From assembly GCA_018401435.1 (NCBI GenBank), contig JAGYJW010000011.1, positions 102,133-166,132 on the forward strand: a DNA stretch of 64,000 nt, written 5' to 3'. How positions within the stretch are numbered: position 1 is the first letter of the stretch; each line of letters starts with the position of its first letter. Below the pieces are notes generated by a model. That model was given only the letters and a program-made list of their open reading frames with translations, was not told the DNA's origin and did not search any database. Made by a program: the position numbers and the translations under genes. Positions 36,091 to 44,657 of this stretch are shown one piece after another. The stretch comes from Deltaproteobacteria bacterium. Lineage in GTDB: Bacteria > Myxococcota_A > UBA796 > UBA2385.

Positions 36091-38113
36091 ATGCCCCCTC
36101 CCTGGCCCCAAGGTCCACCCGCTGCGTGAGGCCCGGCACCTGCACCGGCTGCGGCGCGATTGCGGGCGCCGAGTTCGGACAGCCGCTGTCCCGCTGTGGA
36201 ACGGCGCGGCCGGCGCGGGCTGGCTGGCCAACCCCGAGGTCGGCGAGCCGCTGGGCGGCGCGAGCGCCTGGGTGCTGGGCGCGCCCTTGGATCCCCAGGG
36301 CCCCGTGTTGCGCTTTCGCGCCTGGGCCAACCTGGGCGACGGCGATCGCGAGGATCGCGGCCACCAGGGAATCGCCCACATGGTCTCGGAGCCGGCGCTC
36401 TTTGGGGTGATGGAGGCCCGCAGCCGGGTGCTCGAGACCGTGCGCCATCGGTCCCTGCGCGGCTGCCTGGAGCATGGCCGCCACCGGGGCCGCACCTACC
36501 GCATCGACCCCTTCCCCGCCGATCCACCCCTGGCGGCGATCCTGGCGCAGGAAAGCGGCTGGCCCTCCGAAGAGCTCCGCCGCATCGCCCTGGCCCTGGC
36601 CGACGCCCTGGTGGAGCTGCACGCCCAGGGCGTGGTGCATGGCCACATCTGCCCCGACACTGTGGTGCTGTCTGACGGAGATCGCGGCAACAACCCCGTT
36701 CTGGTGGATTGCCCCGCGGTGGACGCCGGCCCCTATCTGCCCTTTGTGGCGCCCGAGGTGGCCCTGGGTCAGCGCCCTGACCCCCGGTCCGATCTCTTTG
36801 GTCTGGGCGTGACCCTGACCTGCCTGGCCCGCGGCAAGGCCCTCGCGCCGGGCAGTGGGGGCCTCTCCTGGGCCGAGGCCCGGCCGGGGCCTGCCCTGCT
36901 GGTGCCGGCCGACAGCCCTGGCAACTCCGATGGGCTGCGGGCCATCCTGTTGCAGCTGGTGGACCGCAGTCCCAGCCGGCGCCCCCGCTCGGCCACCCAT
37001 GTGGCCGGGCCCTGCGCGCCGTGGGCGTGCTGCCGGCCAGCACCCGCCTGCCCTTGCCCGAGAAGAGGAGCTGCTCTTCGACCTGGACGAGTGCAGCCCC
37101 TTCGCGCCCCAGCCGCCGCGACGACGGTGCCGAGTCCCCGCGCCTGGCCGCCGCGCGGTGATCGCCCGCTCCTGGCGCGAGCAACGGCTGCCCCCGCGCC
37201 CGCCCCGAAGACGAGGCCCTGGAGGCCCTCTCCGGAGGAGCCGCCGGTCGCGCCGCGCGCCGCGCCGTGGCCCCTGCTCCTGCGCGGGCCCCGGTCGCCC
37301 GCGCCGCCCACGCCACCGGTGGTCGCGGCAGCGGTCGCTCACGCCCCGCCGGCGTCGCCCCAGGCCGGAGCTGCTGCTGGCGGCCAGCTCTTGCTGGGAC
37401 TGGGCCTGGGTGGGGCTGCTCACGGGGGTCTTCGGGCCCGCCAGGCCACCGCGTTGCCCCAGCGGCAGGTCCAGGGCGCAGCGGGTCGTGTCTTCGGCCC
37501 CGACCGAGCCCGCCGATGCCATCGACGCGCCGGCGGTGGTGACGATTGGCCAACACCGACGGGAAGAAAATCCCGCGCCGGCGCCGCCCGCCGATGCCTC
37601 GGTTCAAGCGACGCCGGACCCGGGACCCACGCCGCCCGCCGACGTCGCGGCCAGCGCTCAGCAGTTCACCCCGCCCAAGCAGCCGCTTGGAGCCTGGCGC
37701 GGGCCCCTGGCCGGTCACAACCCCGCCCTTGCCCGAACCCGCAGCCCAGGCGGGACTGGGCTCCTCTACCGCGGACGACCCCGCTTCCGGCGTGCCCCTC
37801 AGCCAGCGCCTGTCGGGCACCTGGTCGGGGGACTCTGTCGGCCGTCCCGTTCGCTTCTACCTGGATTTCTCCGCAGATGGTTCGGTACGCGGTTCCGCCG
37901 AGGTGCGGATCGGGCCCCGCTATGTCCAGAAGGCCCTGGTGGGGCGCTATCGCGACGATGGCGGCGGCCGGTAGCCTCGTAAGCCCCACAGCCGAGACCG
38001 AGGGCCCCAAGCCAACGGCCTGGGTGGGCCATTTCGACGGGCAGAATTTGACCGGGGATGTCCAGGTGAGCGGCCAATCATCGGGCAGCTTCTCCGTCGC
38101 GCCCGCCCGCTGA
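36091..38113 (+). pseudogene. Ser/Thr protein kinase-like protein (pseudokinase), multiply frameshifted
   Basis: A zinc-ribbon-like start (GTCTGCGAIAGAEFGQPLSR) is followed in another frame by a kinase C-lobe: IALALADALVELHAQGVVHG, HICPDTVVLSDG, PVLVDCPAVDAG, VAPEVALGQRPDPRSDLFGLG. The catalytic loop HRDxKPxN reads HGHICPDT and the DFG site reads DCP, so the usual catalytic Asp, Lys and Asn are absent. After about 37000 the frame changes several times through a Pro/Ala-rich region. The final domain (PLSQRLSGTWSGDSVGRPVR then FYLDFSADGSVRGSAEVRIG) is in a different frame and ends at 38113. It may be a signalling scaffold. Start and frame are uncertain. Confidence 0.6.
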
Positions 38114-38555
38114 TTGGGGCGGTGGCCGCCAAGAGGACGGATCAGCCGCCCGCTTCGAAGCGTCAACCCGCCATGCTGTCGGCAACCCACGACAGGTTAT
38201 CCCACACGCTATCGATCCCATCCTCGCGCAATACTCGCGCACAGCTGAAGGGGCCCAGCTTGCAAAGCAAAGCAAAGCAACGCAATCAAGGGCAGCCTTC
38301 CTGCGGCCATGCACCGCCGGGCCGTCCACGACTTCGGCTTCAACGTGCGGTGTACCGGGGCCACCCGCTGGCAGCTGGATGGGCAAGGAGTCCCTGGCGT
38401 CCCAGCCACGCAATTCTGTTCGACCGCCGGTTGTCGCTGCCAGACGCTGCTCTTTCCCCACGCCGTCTCTTCCCGCCTTGTCTCGCAGGCCTCACCTGAC
38501 GCCAACTTGTCCGACTGCATCGACCGATTCGCCGCACGCGGCAGGGGGGCTGGCT
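38114..38555. other. Gene-poor interval with GCAAA microsatellite
   Basis: No convincing gene was found in this 442-bp interval; reading frames on both strands are short and lack signal peptides or domains. Base composition is less GC-rich than the surroundings. A pure (GCAAA) run of 3.8 units occupies 38262-38280. It separates the frameshifted pseudokinase from a lipoprotein gene of similar lower GC and may hold that gene's promoter. Confidence 0.5.
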
Positions 38556-39455
38556 GTGTTTAGGGCCGAACGGGCGTCATGGTGCCTAATGCTGGCTGGG
38601 GCGCTGGCGAGTGCATCCTGCACGGGCCAGGACGACGAAGTGTCGCCCTATTGGGGCGCGATGGGCATCCACCAGACCGCGGGCATCTACGTGACCGTCT
38701 ACTCTCACGAGGATGCGCGGGACTTGGGGGCCGACCAGTGGCGGGAGGCCTTCTTGCTGGAGACCCGGCAAGAAGACGACGGGAGCGTGCGCTTTTTCGG
38801 CGAATTCTCCTCAAACTACCTAACGGACATTCGGTATCTTGTCAGTTCCAGAATACGCAACGAGAATGACGCAACTGAGGTGCTCTATAACGCAAACCGC
38901 AGTCATACGGTGAGCCGCTTCTGTGTAAGCGAGGCCACGACTGGGCGCGAAGCTATGGACCAGGACGCAGGTAGTGTGGTCGCCCAAGCGACCCTGCATG
39001 CAACCGACCACCCGCTGCGGTTTGAAGCAGATTTCGTCTACGGCGACTTGAGGGGGACGATCCGCCACCGGACCTACTGGATGTCCGCGGACCCGTCCGT
39101 TGCGCTCGTGCCTTTCATCGACACCTGGGACACGAAAGGCGGCAGGCCGGTCGAGCGCCTGCTGCGGGTCGACGCGCCGCTCGGCAGGGCCTCCGGTGCC
39201 ACATGCGCCGCCTTGCAGGTGGTGCGGGCGTGGATGAGGGCCGCGACGCCGGAGAGCCTGGCCCCGGTGAGGCCGGACCGGAGAGAAAGCCCGACGACGA
39301 GTGCGGCGGGGCCGTTGCCCAGACGGGTCGCCAACGCTCGCCAGGCACAGGCCCCCTTTCTGCAGGTCCCCGCGAACTCGAAGGCCGACGACAGCCGGTC
39401 TCCCCGATGGCGCGATGCGCTCACTCTGCCAGGCGCCGCCCCAGGTCCACCATGA
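38556..39455 (+). CDS. Lipoprotein of unknown function, lower GC than neighbours
   Basis: The frame starts at GTG 38556 (or ATG 38589) with a lipoprotein signal ending ALASASC. The mature region (GIHQTAGIYVTVYSHEDARD, VRFFGEFSSNYLTDIRYLVS, RFCVSEATTGREAMDQDAG) has no known domain. Codons around 38810-39080 include many A/T-ending choices (aac tac cta acg, gca aac cgc agt cat), unlike the rest of the window, so horizontal origin is likely. From about 39190 the protein becomes Arg/Pro/Ala-rich and may be out of frame or noncoding, and the end overlaps a minus-strand gene by 35 bp. The true C-terminus may therefore be earlier. Confidence 0.6.
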   Translation: MFRAERASWCLMLAGALASASCTGQDDEVSPYWGAMGIHQTAGIYVTVYSHEDARDLGADQWREAFLLETRQEDDGSVRFFGEFSSNYLTDIRYLVSSRIRNENDATEVLYNANRSHTVSRFCVSEATTGREAMDQDAGSVVAQATLHATDHPLRFEADFVYGDLRGTIRHRTYWMSADPSVALVPFIDTWDTKGGRPVERLLRVDAPLGRASGATCAALQVVRAWMRAATPESLAPVRPDRRESPTTSAAGPLPRRVANARQAQAPFLQVPANSKADDSRSPRWRDALTLPGAAPGPP

Positions 39456-40027
39456 GCAGCAAATCCAGAAGCCATAGAGTTGGGGCCCGCCACGCTATCG
39501 GGCAGCCAGGCCGCCGAGGCCTCGACCCCCAGGCCCAGGCGGCCCGGCTCCCAGAGGCCGTCCAGCGGCGCCCGCCATCCCCCGCCCAGCTCGACCCCTG
39601 AGCGGTGTCGGATACCGGGTGCGGTCCCTGCGGCCGCCCCCACCGGGTGCTCCAGCAGGATGGCCCAGGGCACCTCGTGGTGGTGGGCGAAGCGGGCACG
39701 CGAATAGGGCGAGTCCGGGGTCCAGCGCGCCCCGAGAACAGCGTGCCCGCCGATCGGGCGTCCTGGGTGTAGAGGCCCTCGCGGACGCCGAAATCGCCGG
39801 AGATCCGCCCCAGCTGGAGCAAGGCGCGCCCCGACAGCTGGCCGCCCACCCCCGTCGACAAGGGCCCCGGTCTGGGCGCGCCAAGCGCCCAGGCGGAAGA
39901 GCCGGGGGCTCTCTGGTGCCGCTGAATCGACCGTGGCGTCCGCAGCCCACGCCGCCTGCGACCCGGACGCGACCCCCAGGCCCAGCAAAAGGGACCCGAC
40001 CACCGCCGCCCGCTGCTTGCGTCGCAT
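39421..40027 (-). pseudogene. Secreted or outer-membrane protein, frameshifted
   Basis: ATG at 40027 opens a signal peptide (RAAVVGSLLLGLGVASGS, then QAAWAADAT). After about 50 residues the better frame changes to GVGGQLSGRALLQLGRISGD then FGVREGLYTQDARSAGTLFS, and changes again to FAHHHEVPWAILLEHPVGAA and SGVELGGGWRAPLDGLWEPG. The short beta-like segments with glycine and aromatic residues suggest an outer-membrane barrel, and the most plausible end is at 39421 (LLLMVDLGRRLAE). Two or more indels break it as given. It is divergent from ahpC. Confidence 0.5.
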
Positions 40028-40097
40028 CGGAGCCACGGGTAGACCGCTCTCCTCGCGCGCCCCGGCGCGCGCCTGCCCCGCACCATTGGAGTTGCCC

Positions 40098-40685
40098 ATG
40101 ACCCTCATCGCCAAGCCCGCTCCCAGCTTCAAGGCAGCCGCCGTCACCGACGGCCGCATTCACGACTTCGACAGCGCCTCCCTGAACGGGAAGTGGGCCG
40201 TCGTCTTCTTCTACCCGCTCGACTTCACCTTTGTCTGCCCCACCGAGATCATCGCCTTCTCGGATGCCGCGGCGGACTTCCGGGCCATCGGCTGCGAGGT
40301 CATCGGCGTGTCCGTCGATAGCGAGCACACCCACCGCGCCTGGACCGACACCCCCCGCAACCGCGGCGGCCTGGGGGACATCCAGATCACCCTGGTCTCG
40401 GACCTGAACAAGCACATCGCCCGCGGCTTCGACTGCCTGGACGAGGAGGCCGGCGTCGCCTACCGGGGCGCCTTCATCCTGGATCCCGCCGGCACCGTGC
40501 AGGCCGCCATCGTCAACAACCTGCCCGTGGGCCGGAATGTCGCCGAGGTCCTGCGCACCGTCAAGGCCTTCCAGTATGTCACCAGCCACGATGGCGAGGT
40601 CTGCCCCGCCAACTGGCAGGAGGGCTCCGACACCATGAACCCCACCGCCGACGGCGTGGCCGCCTACCTCAGCCAGCACGGCTGA
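40098..40685 (+). CDS. ahpC: Typical 2-Cys peroxiredoxin (alkyl hydroperoxide reductase C)
   Basis: The 195-aa protein reduces hydrogen peroxide, organic peroxides and peroxynitrite. The peroxidatic cysteine is C47 in DFTFVCPTE and the resolving cysteine is C169 in GEVCPANW; both contexts are diagnostic of the AhpC/Prx1 class. The length is normal for the family. GGAG precedes the ATG. No ahpF follows; the gene is monocistronic, ending in a strong terminator, so its reductant is encoded elsewhere. Confidence 0.95.
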   Translation: MTLIAKPAPSFKAAAVTDGRIHDFDSASLNGKWAVVFFYPLDFTFVCPTEIIAFSDAAADFRAIGCEVIGVSVDSEHTHRAWTDTPRNRGGLGDIQITLVSDLNKHIARGFDCLDEEAGVAYRGAFILDPAGTVQAAIVNNLPVGRNVAEVLRTVKAFQYVTSHDGEVCPANWQEGSDTMNPTADGVAAYLSQHG

Positions 40686-40704
40686 GCCCCTCGCGGCGGA
40701 CCGC

Positions 40705-40745
40705 GAGGCTCCTCTCCCAACCGGGGGAGGAGCCTCTTATTTTTT
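40705..40745 (+). terminator. Rho-independent terminator after ahpC
   Basis: A perfect 10-bp inverted repeat GAGGCTCCTC (40705-40714) and GAGGAGCCTC (40727-40736), extended by C/G pairs toward a short loop, is followed by TTATTTTTT (40737-40745). It lies 20 bp past the ahpC stop and is the clearest terminator in the window. Confidence 0.93.
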
Positions 40746-40761
40746 GGGGCCTAGGGCGCGC

Positions 40762-41448
40762 TCAGGCGGGCCGCGGTGGGTGGGCCGGGGCCAGCCGCCC
40801 GGGGTCCACGCCCAGCCGATACGCGAGCCTCAACGCCAGCAACCGGACGATCTGCCGGTTGATGCCCTGGGCGGTCCAGCGCCGATCCGAGGTCTGCATC
40901 CAGGTAGGGGCCAGGCCGCCGGGGCTCCGGGTCCGCAAGCGATCGGTCAGGACGAGATCCTCGAAGGCGGGCAAGGTGGGGATGCCGCCTGCGGCCTCAA
41001 GGGCGTCCCGCCACAACCAGATGCCCATATCTCCCGTGCAACCACCATTCTGTGCGGCGCGTCGGTTCATCAGCCGGGCGGTCATCCGCAGCCTGGGATC
41101 TGCGCTGTCGATGCGCACCGGGCAGCAGCCCCAGCGCGCCCGGCGGGCGGCGGCGCGCACGGCCAGGGCCGCGCCGACCTGCAGGACGCTGTCGGCGTGA
41201 ACCAGCCAGAGCAGCTCGCCCTCGCTGTGCTGGACCCCGCGGGCCAGCTGGGGGCCCCGCCCTCTTGCACCCAGGACCACCCGCGCCCCGGCGGCCCGCG
41301 CCAGCGCGACGGTCCCATCGGCGCTGCCGCCATCGCTCACCACCACCTCGTCGCAGCCCTGCAGCAGGGCCTGTACGAGGGCGCCGATGCCCGCGGCCTC
41401 GTCAAGGGTGGGCACGATGGCGCTCAGGCGCGGCCGGGCTTGCGACAT
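40762..41448 (-). CDS. Family 2 glycosyltransferase (TIGR04283-like)
   Basis: The 228-aa protein has a GT-A fold: LSAIVPTLDEAAGIGALVQA, EVVVSDGGSADGTVALARAA, ARGRGPQLARGV and LLWLVHADSVL (metal-binding DxD equivalent HADS). GCTGDMGIWLWRDALEAAGG and PAFEDLVLTDRL follow. This matches the small rSAM/selenodomain-associated transferase 2 type. No membrane helix is seen. It is divergent from the phosphatase gene at 41539 and convergent with ahpC. Confidence 0.85.
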   Translation of the reverse strand: MSQARPRLSAIVPTLDEAAGIGALVQALLQGCDEVVVSDGGSADGTVALARAAGARVVLGARGRGPQLARGVQHSEGELLWLVHADSVLQVGAALAVRAAARRARWGCCPVRIDSADPRLRMTARLMNRRAAQNGGCTGDMGIWLWRDALEAAGGIPTLPAFEDLVLTDRLRTRSPGGLAPTWMQTSDRRWTAQGINRQIVRLLALRLAYRLGVDPGRLAPAHPPRPA

Positions 41449-41538
41449 GGCACCCCCTACGTCGGCCCCGGCCCCGATGCACGCCCTTGCCCGCAGGCCC
41501 CCATGCCCCTATCTTGTGCGCTTGACCCGAGGTCCCCC

Positions 41539-42660
41539 ATGCGACACCTGCCCCTGTTGCTGAGCCTGCTGGCCTGCGGCACCGACCCCAAGGGCGAGGG
41601 CCTGGGTGAGGCCGACTCCGCCGCCCCCACCGATGGCAGCGATGGCAGCGATGGCACGGATGGGGCTGAGGGCAGCGACGGGGCCGATGGTGATGACGGC
41701 GCGGATGGGGCCGATGGCAGCGATGGCACGGACGGCAGCGACGGCACGGACGGCAGCGACGGCGAAGACCCGCCCCTGCCCCAGCAGATCGTGCGCTTCG
41801 TGGCCCTGGGTGACGCGGGCGAGGGCAATAGCGCCCAATATGCGGTTGCCCAGGCCGTCGCGGCGGTCTGCGCGGCCAAGACCAGCGAGGAGGTGGACGG
41901 CGAGCATGCCGGCTGCGACTTCGTGCTCTACCTGGGCGACAACTTCTACGACAGCGGCGTGGACGGCGTAGACGACGAGCAGTGGCAGGACAAATTCGAG
42001 CTGCCCTATGCCGATCTCGACCTGCCCTTCCGCGTGGTCCTGGGCAACCACGACTATGGCTCGACCTCGCTGGAGTTCTGGAAGTCCAGCTACGAGATCG
42101 CCTATAGCGACCACTCCGACAAGTGGCAGCTGCCCGACACCCACTACCAATTCGTCGAGGAGCACGCCCAGTTCTTCGCCCTCGATACCAACGCCTTGAT
42201 GCTGGAGGGCGTGTGGGGCGACTCGGGGCAGGACCCCTGGATGCGGGATCTCACCGCCACCAGCACCGCCACCTGGCGCATCGCCTTTGGCCACCACCCC
42301 TACATCAGCAATGGCCGGCACGGCAACGCCGGCGAATACGAAGGCTACGACTGGCTCCCCATCGCCAACGGGGCCACCATCAAGGACTTCATGGACGCGC
42401 GGCTCTGCGGCCAGGTCGACCTCTACCTGTCGGGCCACGACCACAACCGCCAGTGGCTCTCCCCCACCTGCGGCACCGAGTTCATCGTGAGCGGCGCGGG
42501 GGCCAAGACCACCGATCTGCCCGGCCGGGGCACCGCCACCCTCTTCGAAGATGCAGAGACGCCTGGCTTCATTTGGATTGAGCTGCGCGACAACGAGCTT
42601 CTGGGCGAATTCTACGACCAGGACGGCAACCTTGATTTCAGCCGCAGCATCAGCCGATAG
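41539..42660 (+). CDS. Secreted metallophosphoesterase, purple-acid-phosphatase-like, with acidic Gly-Ser-Asp linker
   Basis: The 373-aa lipoprotein (LLLSLLACGTD) has a 47-residue linker of Asp-Gly-Ser/Thr/Ala units (residues about 32-78) and then a calcineurin-like domain with all metal-binding blocks: ALGDAGEG, YLGDNFYDSGV, VVLGNHDYG, FGHHPYIS and LSGHDHNRQW. The order and spacing match the mammalian tartrate-resistant acid phosphatase (ACP5) group. It should hydrolyse phosphate monoesters outside the inner membrane. Ribosome-site match is weak (GAGG near -10). Confidence 0.9.
   Translation: MRHLPLLLSLLACGTDPKGEGLGEADSAAPTDGSDGSDGTDGAEGSDGADGDDGADGADGSDGTDGSDGTDGSDGEDPPLPQQIVRFVALGDAGEGNSAQYAVAQAVAAVCAAKTSEEVDGEHAGCDFVLYLGDNFYDSGVDGVDDEQWQDKFELPYADLDLPFRVVLGNHDYGSTSLEFWKSSYEIAYSDHSDKWQLPDTHYQFVEEHAQFFALDTNALMLEGVWGDSGQDPWMRDLTATSTATWRIAFGHHPYISNGRHGNAGEYEGYDWLPIANGATIKDFMDARLCGQVDLYLSGHDHNRQWLSPTCGTEFIVSGAGAKTTDLPGRGTATLFEDAETPGFIWIELRDNELLGEFYDQDGNLDFSRSISR
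41632..41766 (+). repeat. Tandem repeat encoding Asp-Gly-Ser/Thr linker
   Basis: Nine- and eighteen-base units of the type GGCAGCGATGGCACGGAT repeat about eight times within the phosphatase gene. They encode alternating DGS and DGT. Because the unit is a multiple of three, copy-number change keeps the frame. It is not a CRISPR array, since there are no unique spacers. Confidence 0.85.
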
Positions 42661-42796
42661 GGGCGCAGGCCGGGCGCCGGCCCCCCGTTGACAGGGCCCG
42701 GGGTTGTGTAAAGAGAAGGCCGTGTCGCGGTCCTCCCGCGCGCGGAGGGCCGCTCGGCCCCCCCTTTTTTCCGAAGAACCCCCGACAGGAGCCCCC

Positions 42797-43387
42797 ATGG
42801 CCTTCGCCGTCCCCGCGCTGCCCTATGCCCACAACGCCCTCGAGCCCCACATCTCGGCCGAGACCCTGCAGTTCCACCACGGCAAGCACCACGCCGGCTA
42901 CGTCGGCAAGCTCAACGCCGCGATCGAGGCCGACAAGGCCCTCCAGGGCAAGAGCCTCGAAGAGCTGGTCGCCTCCACCCAGGGCGGGGTCTTCAACAAC
43001 GCCGCCCAGGTCTGGAACCACAGCTTCTACTGGGACAGCATGAGCCCCAAGGGCGGCGGCGCCCCCACCGGCGACCTGGCCAAGGCCATCGACGCCAGCT
43101 TTGGCAGCTTCGCCGCCTTCCAGGACAAGTTCAACACCGCCGCAGGCGGTCAGTTCGGGTCCGGTTGGGCCTGGCTGGTGGCCAAGGCCGATGGCAGCCT
43201 GGACATCGTCACCACCGGCAACGCCGACACGCCGGCCACCCGCAGCGACGTCACCCCCCTGCTCACCTGCGATGTCTGGGAGCACGCCTACTATGTGGAC
43301 TACCGCAACGACCGCGCCGCCTATGTGAAGGCCTGGTGGAGCCTGGTGAACTGGGACTTCGCCCAGGCCAACTACAGCAAGCGCTGA
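42797..43387 (+). CDS. sodB: Iron (or cambialistic) superoxide dismutase
   Basis: The 196-aa protein has metal ligands H27 (QFHHGKHH), H75 (VWNHSFYW), D159 and H163 (CDVWEHAYYVDY). The AAQVWNHSFYW context, with Gln in the second-sphere position near H75, is typical of Fe-type enzymes, and FGSGWAWLV is conserved. ACAGGAG lies six bases before the ATG. No signal peptide is present, so it is cytoplasmic. It converts superoxide to hydrogen peroxide, which the nearby AhpC can remove. Confidence 0.95.
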   Translation: MAFAVPALPYAHNALEPHISAETLQFHHGKHHAGYVGKLNAAIEADKALQGKSLEELVASTQGGVFNNAAQVWNHSFYWDSMSPKGGGAPTGDLAKAIDASFGSFAAFQDKFNTAAGGQFGSGWAWLVAKADGSLDIVTTGNADTPATRSDVTPLLTCDVWEHAYYVDYRNDRAAYVKAWWSLVNWDFAQANYSKR

Positions 43388-43406
43388 TTCGCCGGCGCGC
43401 CCGGGC

Positions 43407-44513
43407 TCAAGCCCTGCGGGCCCGGGCCACCGCCTCGATGCAGTCGGCCACCTTCTCGGCCGTGCCGGGTCGGGCCTGGGTGCGGGCGGCCTCGCCCATG
43501 CGGGCCAGGCGCGCGGGGTCGGCCATCAGAGCGACGATGTCGGCCACCGCCGAAGCCTCGTCCATGCCGGGCTCCACGATGACCTGGGCGGCCCCCGCGG
43601 CTTCCAGGCCCCGGGCGTTGCCCTCCTGGTGGTTGTCCGTCACGTTGGGGCTGGGCACCAGCACGCTGGCCCGGCCCACCGCGGTCAGCTCTGCCAGGGT
43701 GGAAGAGCCCGCCCGGCACAGCACCAGCGCCGCCGCCGCATAGGCGTCGGGCATCCGGTCTTCGTAGCCCACCAGGGCCACCCCCGGCGGCAGCGGGCCC
43801 AGGGCCGCGCGTAGCTCGGCCTCGTAGGTGGGGCCGGTCACCAGCACCACCTGAAAGGCGCGGTCGGGCAGCCGGGCCAGGGCCATGCCCAGCCGGTTGA
43901 GGGTGGCCGCCCCCAAGGAGCCCCCGACCACCAGCAGCAGCGGACGCTCGGCGGAGAGCCCATAGCGGGACAGGGCCGCCGCCGCGTCGCCCTGGGCCAC
44001 CTTGGGGCTCACCGGGCAGCCCACCAGCTCGGTGCGGGGCTTGCCCGGCAGGCGCGCCTTGGTGGCCTCATAGGTCAGAAAGACCAGGTCGGTGACCCGC
44101 GCGCAGAGCCGGTTGGCCAGCCCCGGCGTCACATTGGCCTCGTGGATGGCCGTGGGCAGGCCCAGGGTCCAGGCCGCCAGGACCGGGGGCGCAGAGATGT
44201 AGCCACCCACCCCCAGAACGAAGTCTGCGCCGTCCTTCTTGAGCAGTTTTCGGCTTTCGGCCACCCCCTGCACCAGGGAGAGCCCGAAGCGCAGCTTGGA
44301 CAACAGGCCCGCTCGGGGGAATTGAGCTGCTTGAATGGGCGTAAACGGGATCCCCCGGGCAGGCACCACCCGCCCCTCCAGCCGGCTGGCGTCGCCGTAG
44401 TAGCGCAGCTGGTGCCCCCGCGCGGCCAGGGCATCCCCCATGGCCAACGCCGGGTAGACATGGCCGCCAGTGCCCCCGCCAGCCAGCACCACTGTCAAGC
44501 CTGCCTGCGCCAT
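43407..44513 (-). CDS. murG: UDP-GlcNAc:lipid I N-acetylglucosaminyltransferase
   Basis: The 368-aa protein shows MurG motifs: VVLAGGGTGGHVYPALAMGD, LEGRVVPARGIPF, VLGVGGYISAPPVLAAW, IHEANVTPGLANR, LLLVVGGSLGAATLN and LVLCRAGSSTLAELTAVG. It makes lipid II at the inner face of the membrane. The start at 44513 is supported by AGGAGG five bases upstream. It stands alone, convergent with sodB, rather than in the dcw cell-division cluster. Confidence 0.95.
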   Translation of the reverse strand: MAQAGLTVVLAGGGTGGHVYPALAMGDALAARGHQLRYYGDASRLEGRVVPARGIPFTPIQAAQFPRAGLLSKLRFGLSLVQGVAESRKLLKKDGADFVLGVGGYISAPPVLAAWTLGLPTAIHEANVTPGLANRLCARVTDLVFLTYEATKARLPGKPRTELVGCPVSPKVAQGDAAAALSRYGLSAERPLLLVVGGSLGAATLNRLGMALARLPDRAFQVVLVTGPTYEAELRAALGPLPPGVALVGYEDRMPDAYAAAALVLCRAGSSTLAELTAVGRASVLVPSPNVTDNHQEGNARGLEAAGAAQVIVEPGMDEASAVADIVALMADPARLARMGEAARTQARPGTAEKVADCIEAVARARRA

Positions 44514-44657
44514 CTCCGCCTCCTGGGGGCTCGGCCCCCCGCCCGTCGGGCCCGCGCCTAGCACGAACGGGAGGCCGCCGGGAGGCGCCTTGGCCAGCCC
44601 CCCCTCGCAAGGATAGGGCCCCTGCTCTCCAGGGCAGCCGACGATGAAGAGCCGACG

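Noticed and set aside
41640..41770. Repeat array that might be CRISPR or a regulatory satellite
   Set aside because: It lies inside a coding frame and encodes the Asp-Gly-Ser/Thr linker of the phosphatase.
42719..43387. Longer start for sodB upstream of 42797
   Set aside because: The additional residues are arginine- and proline-rich, and ACAGGAG directly supports ATG at 42797, where SOD homology begins.
43388..43440. GC-rich inverted sequence between sodB and murG as a terminator
   Set aside because: There is no run of T residues and much of it lies within the murG coding end, so the evidence is too weak.
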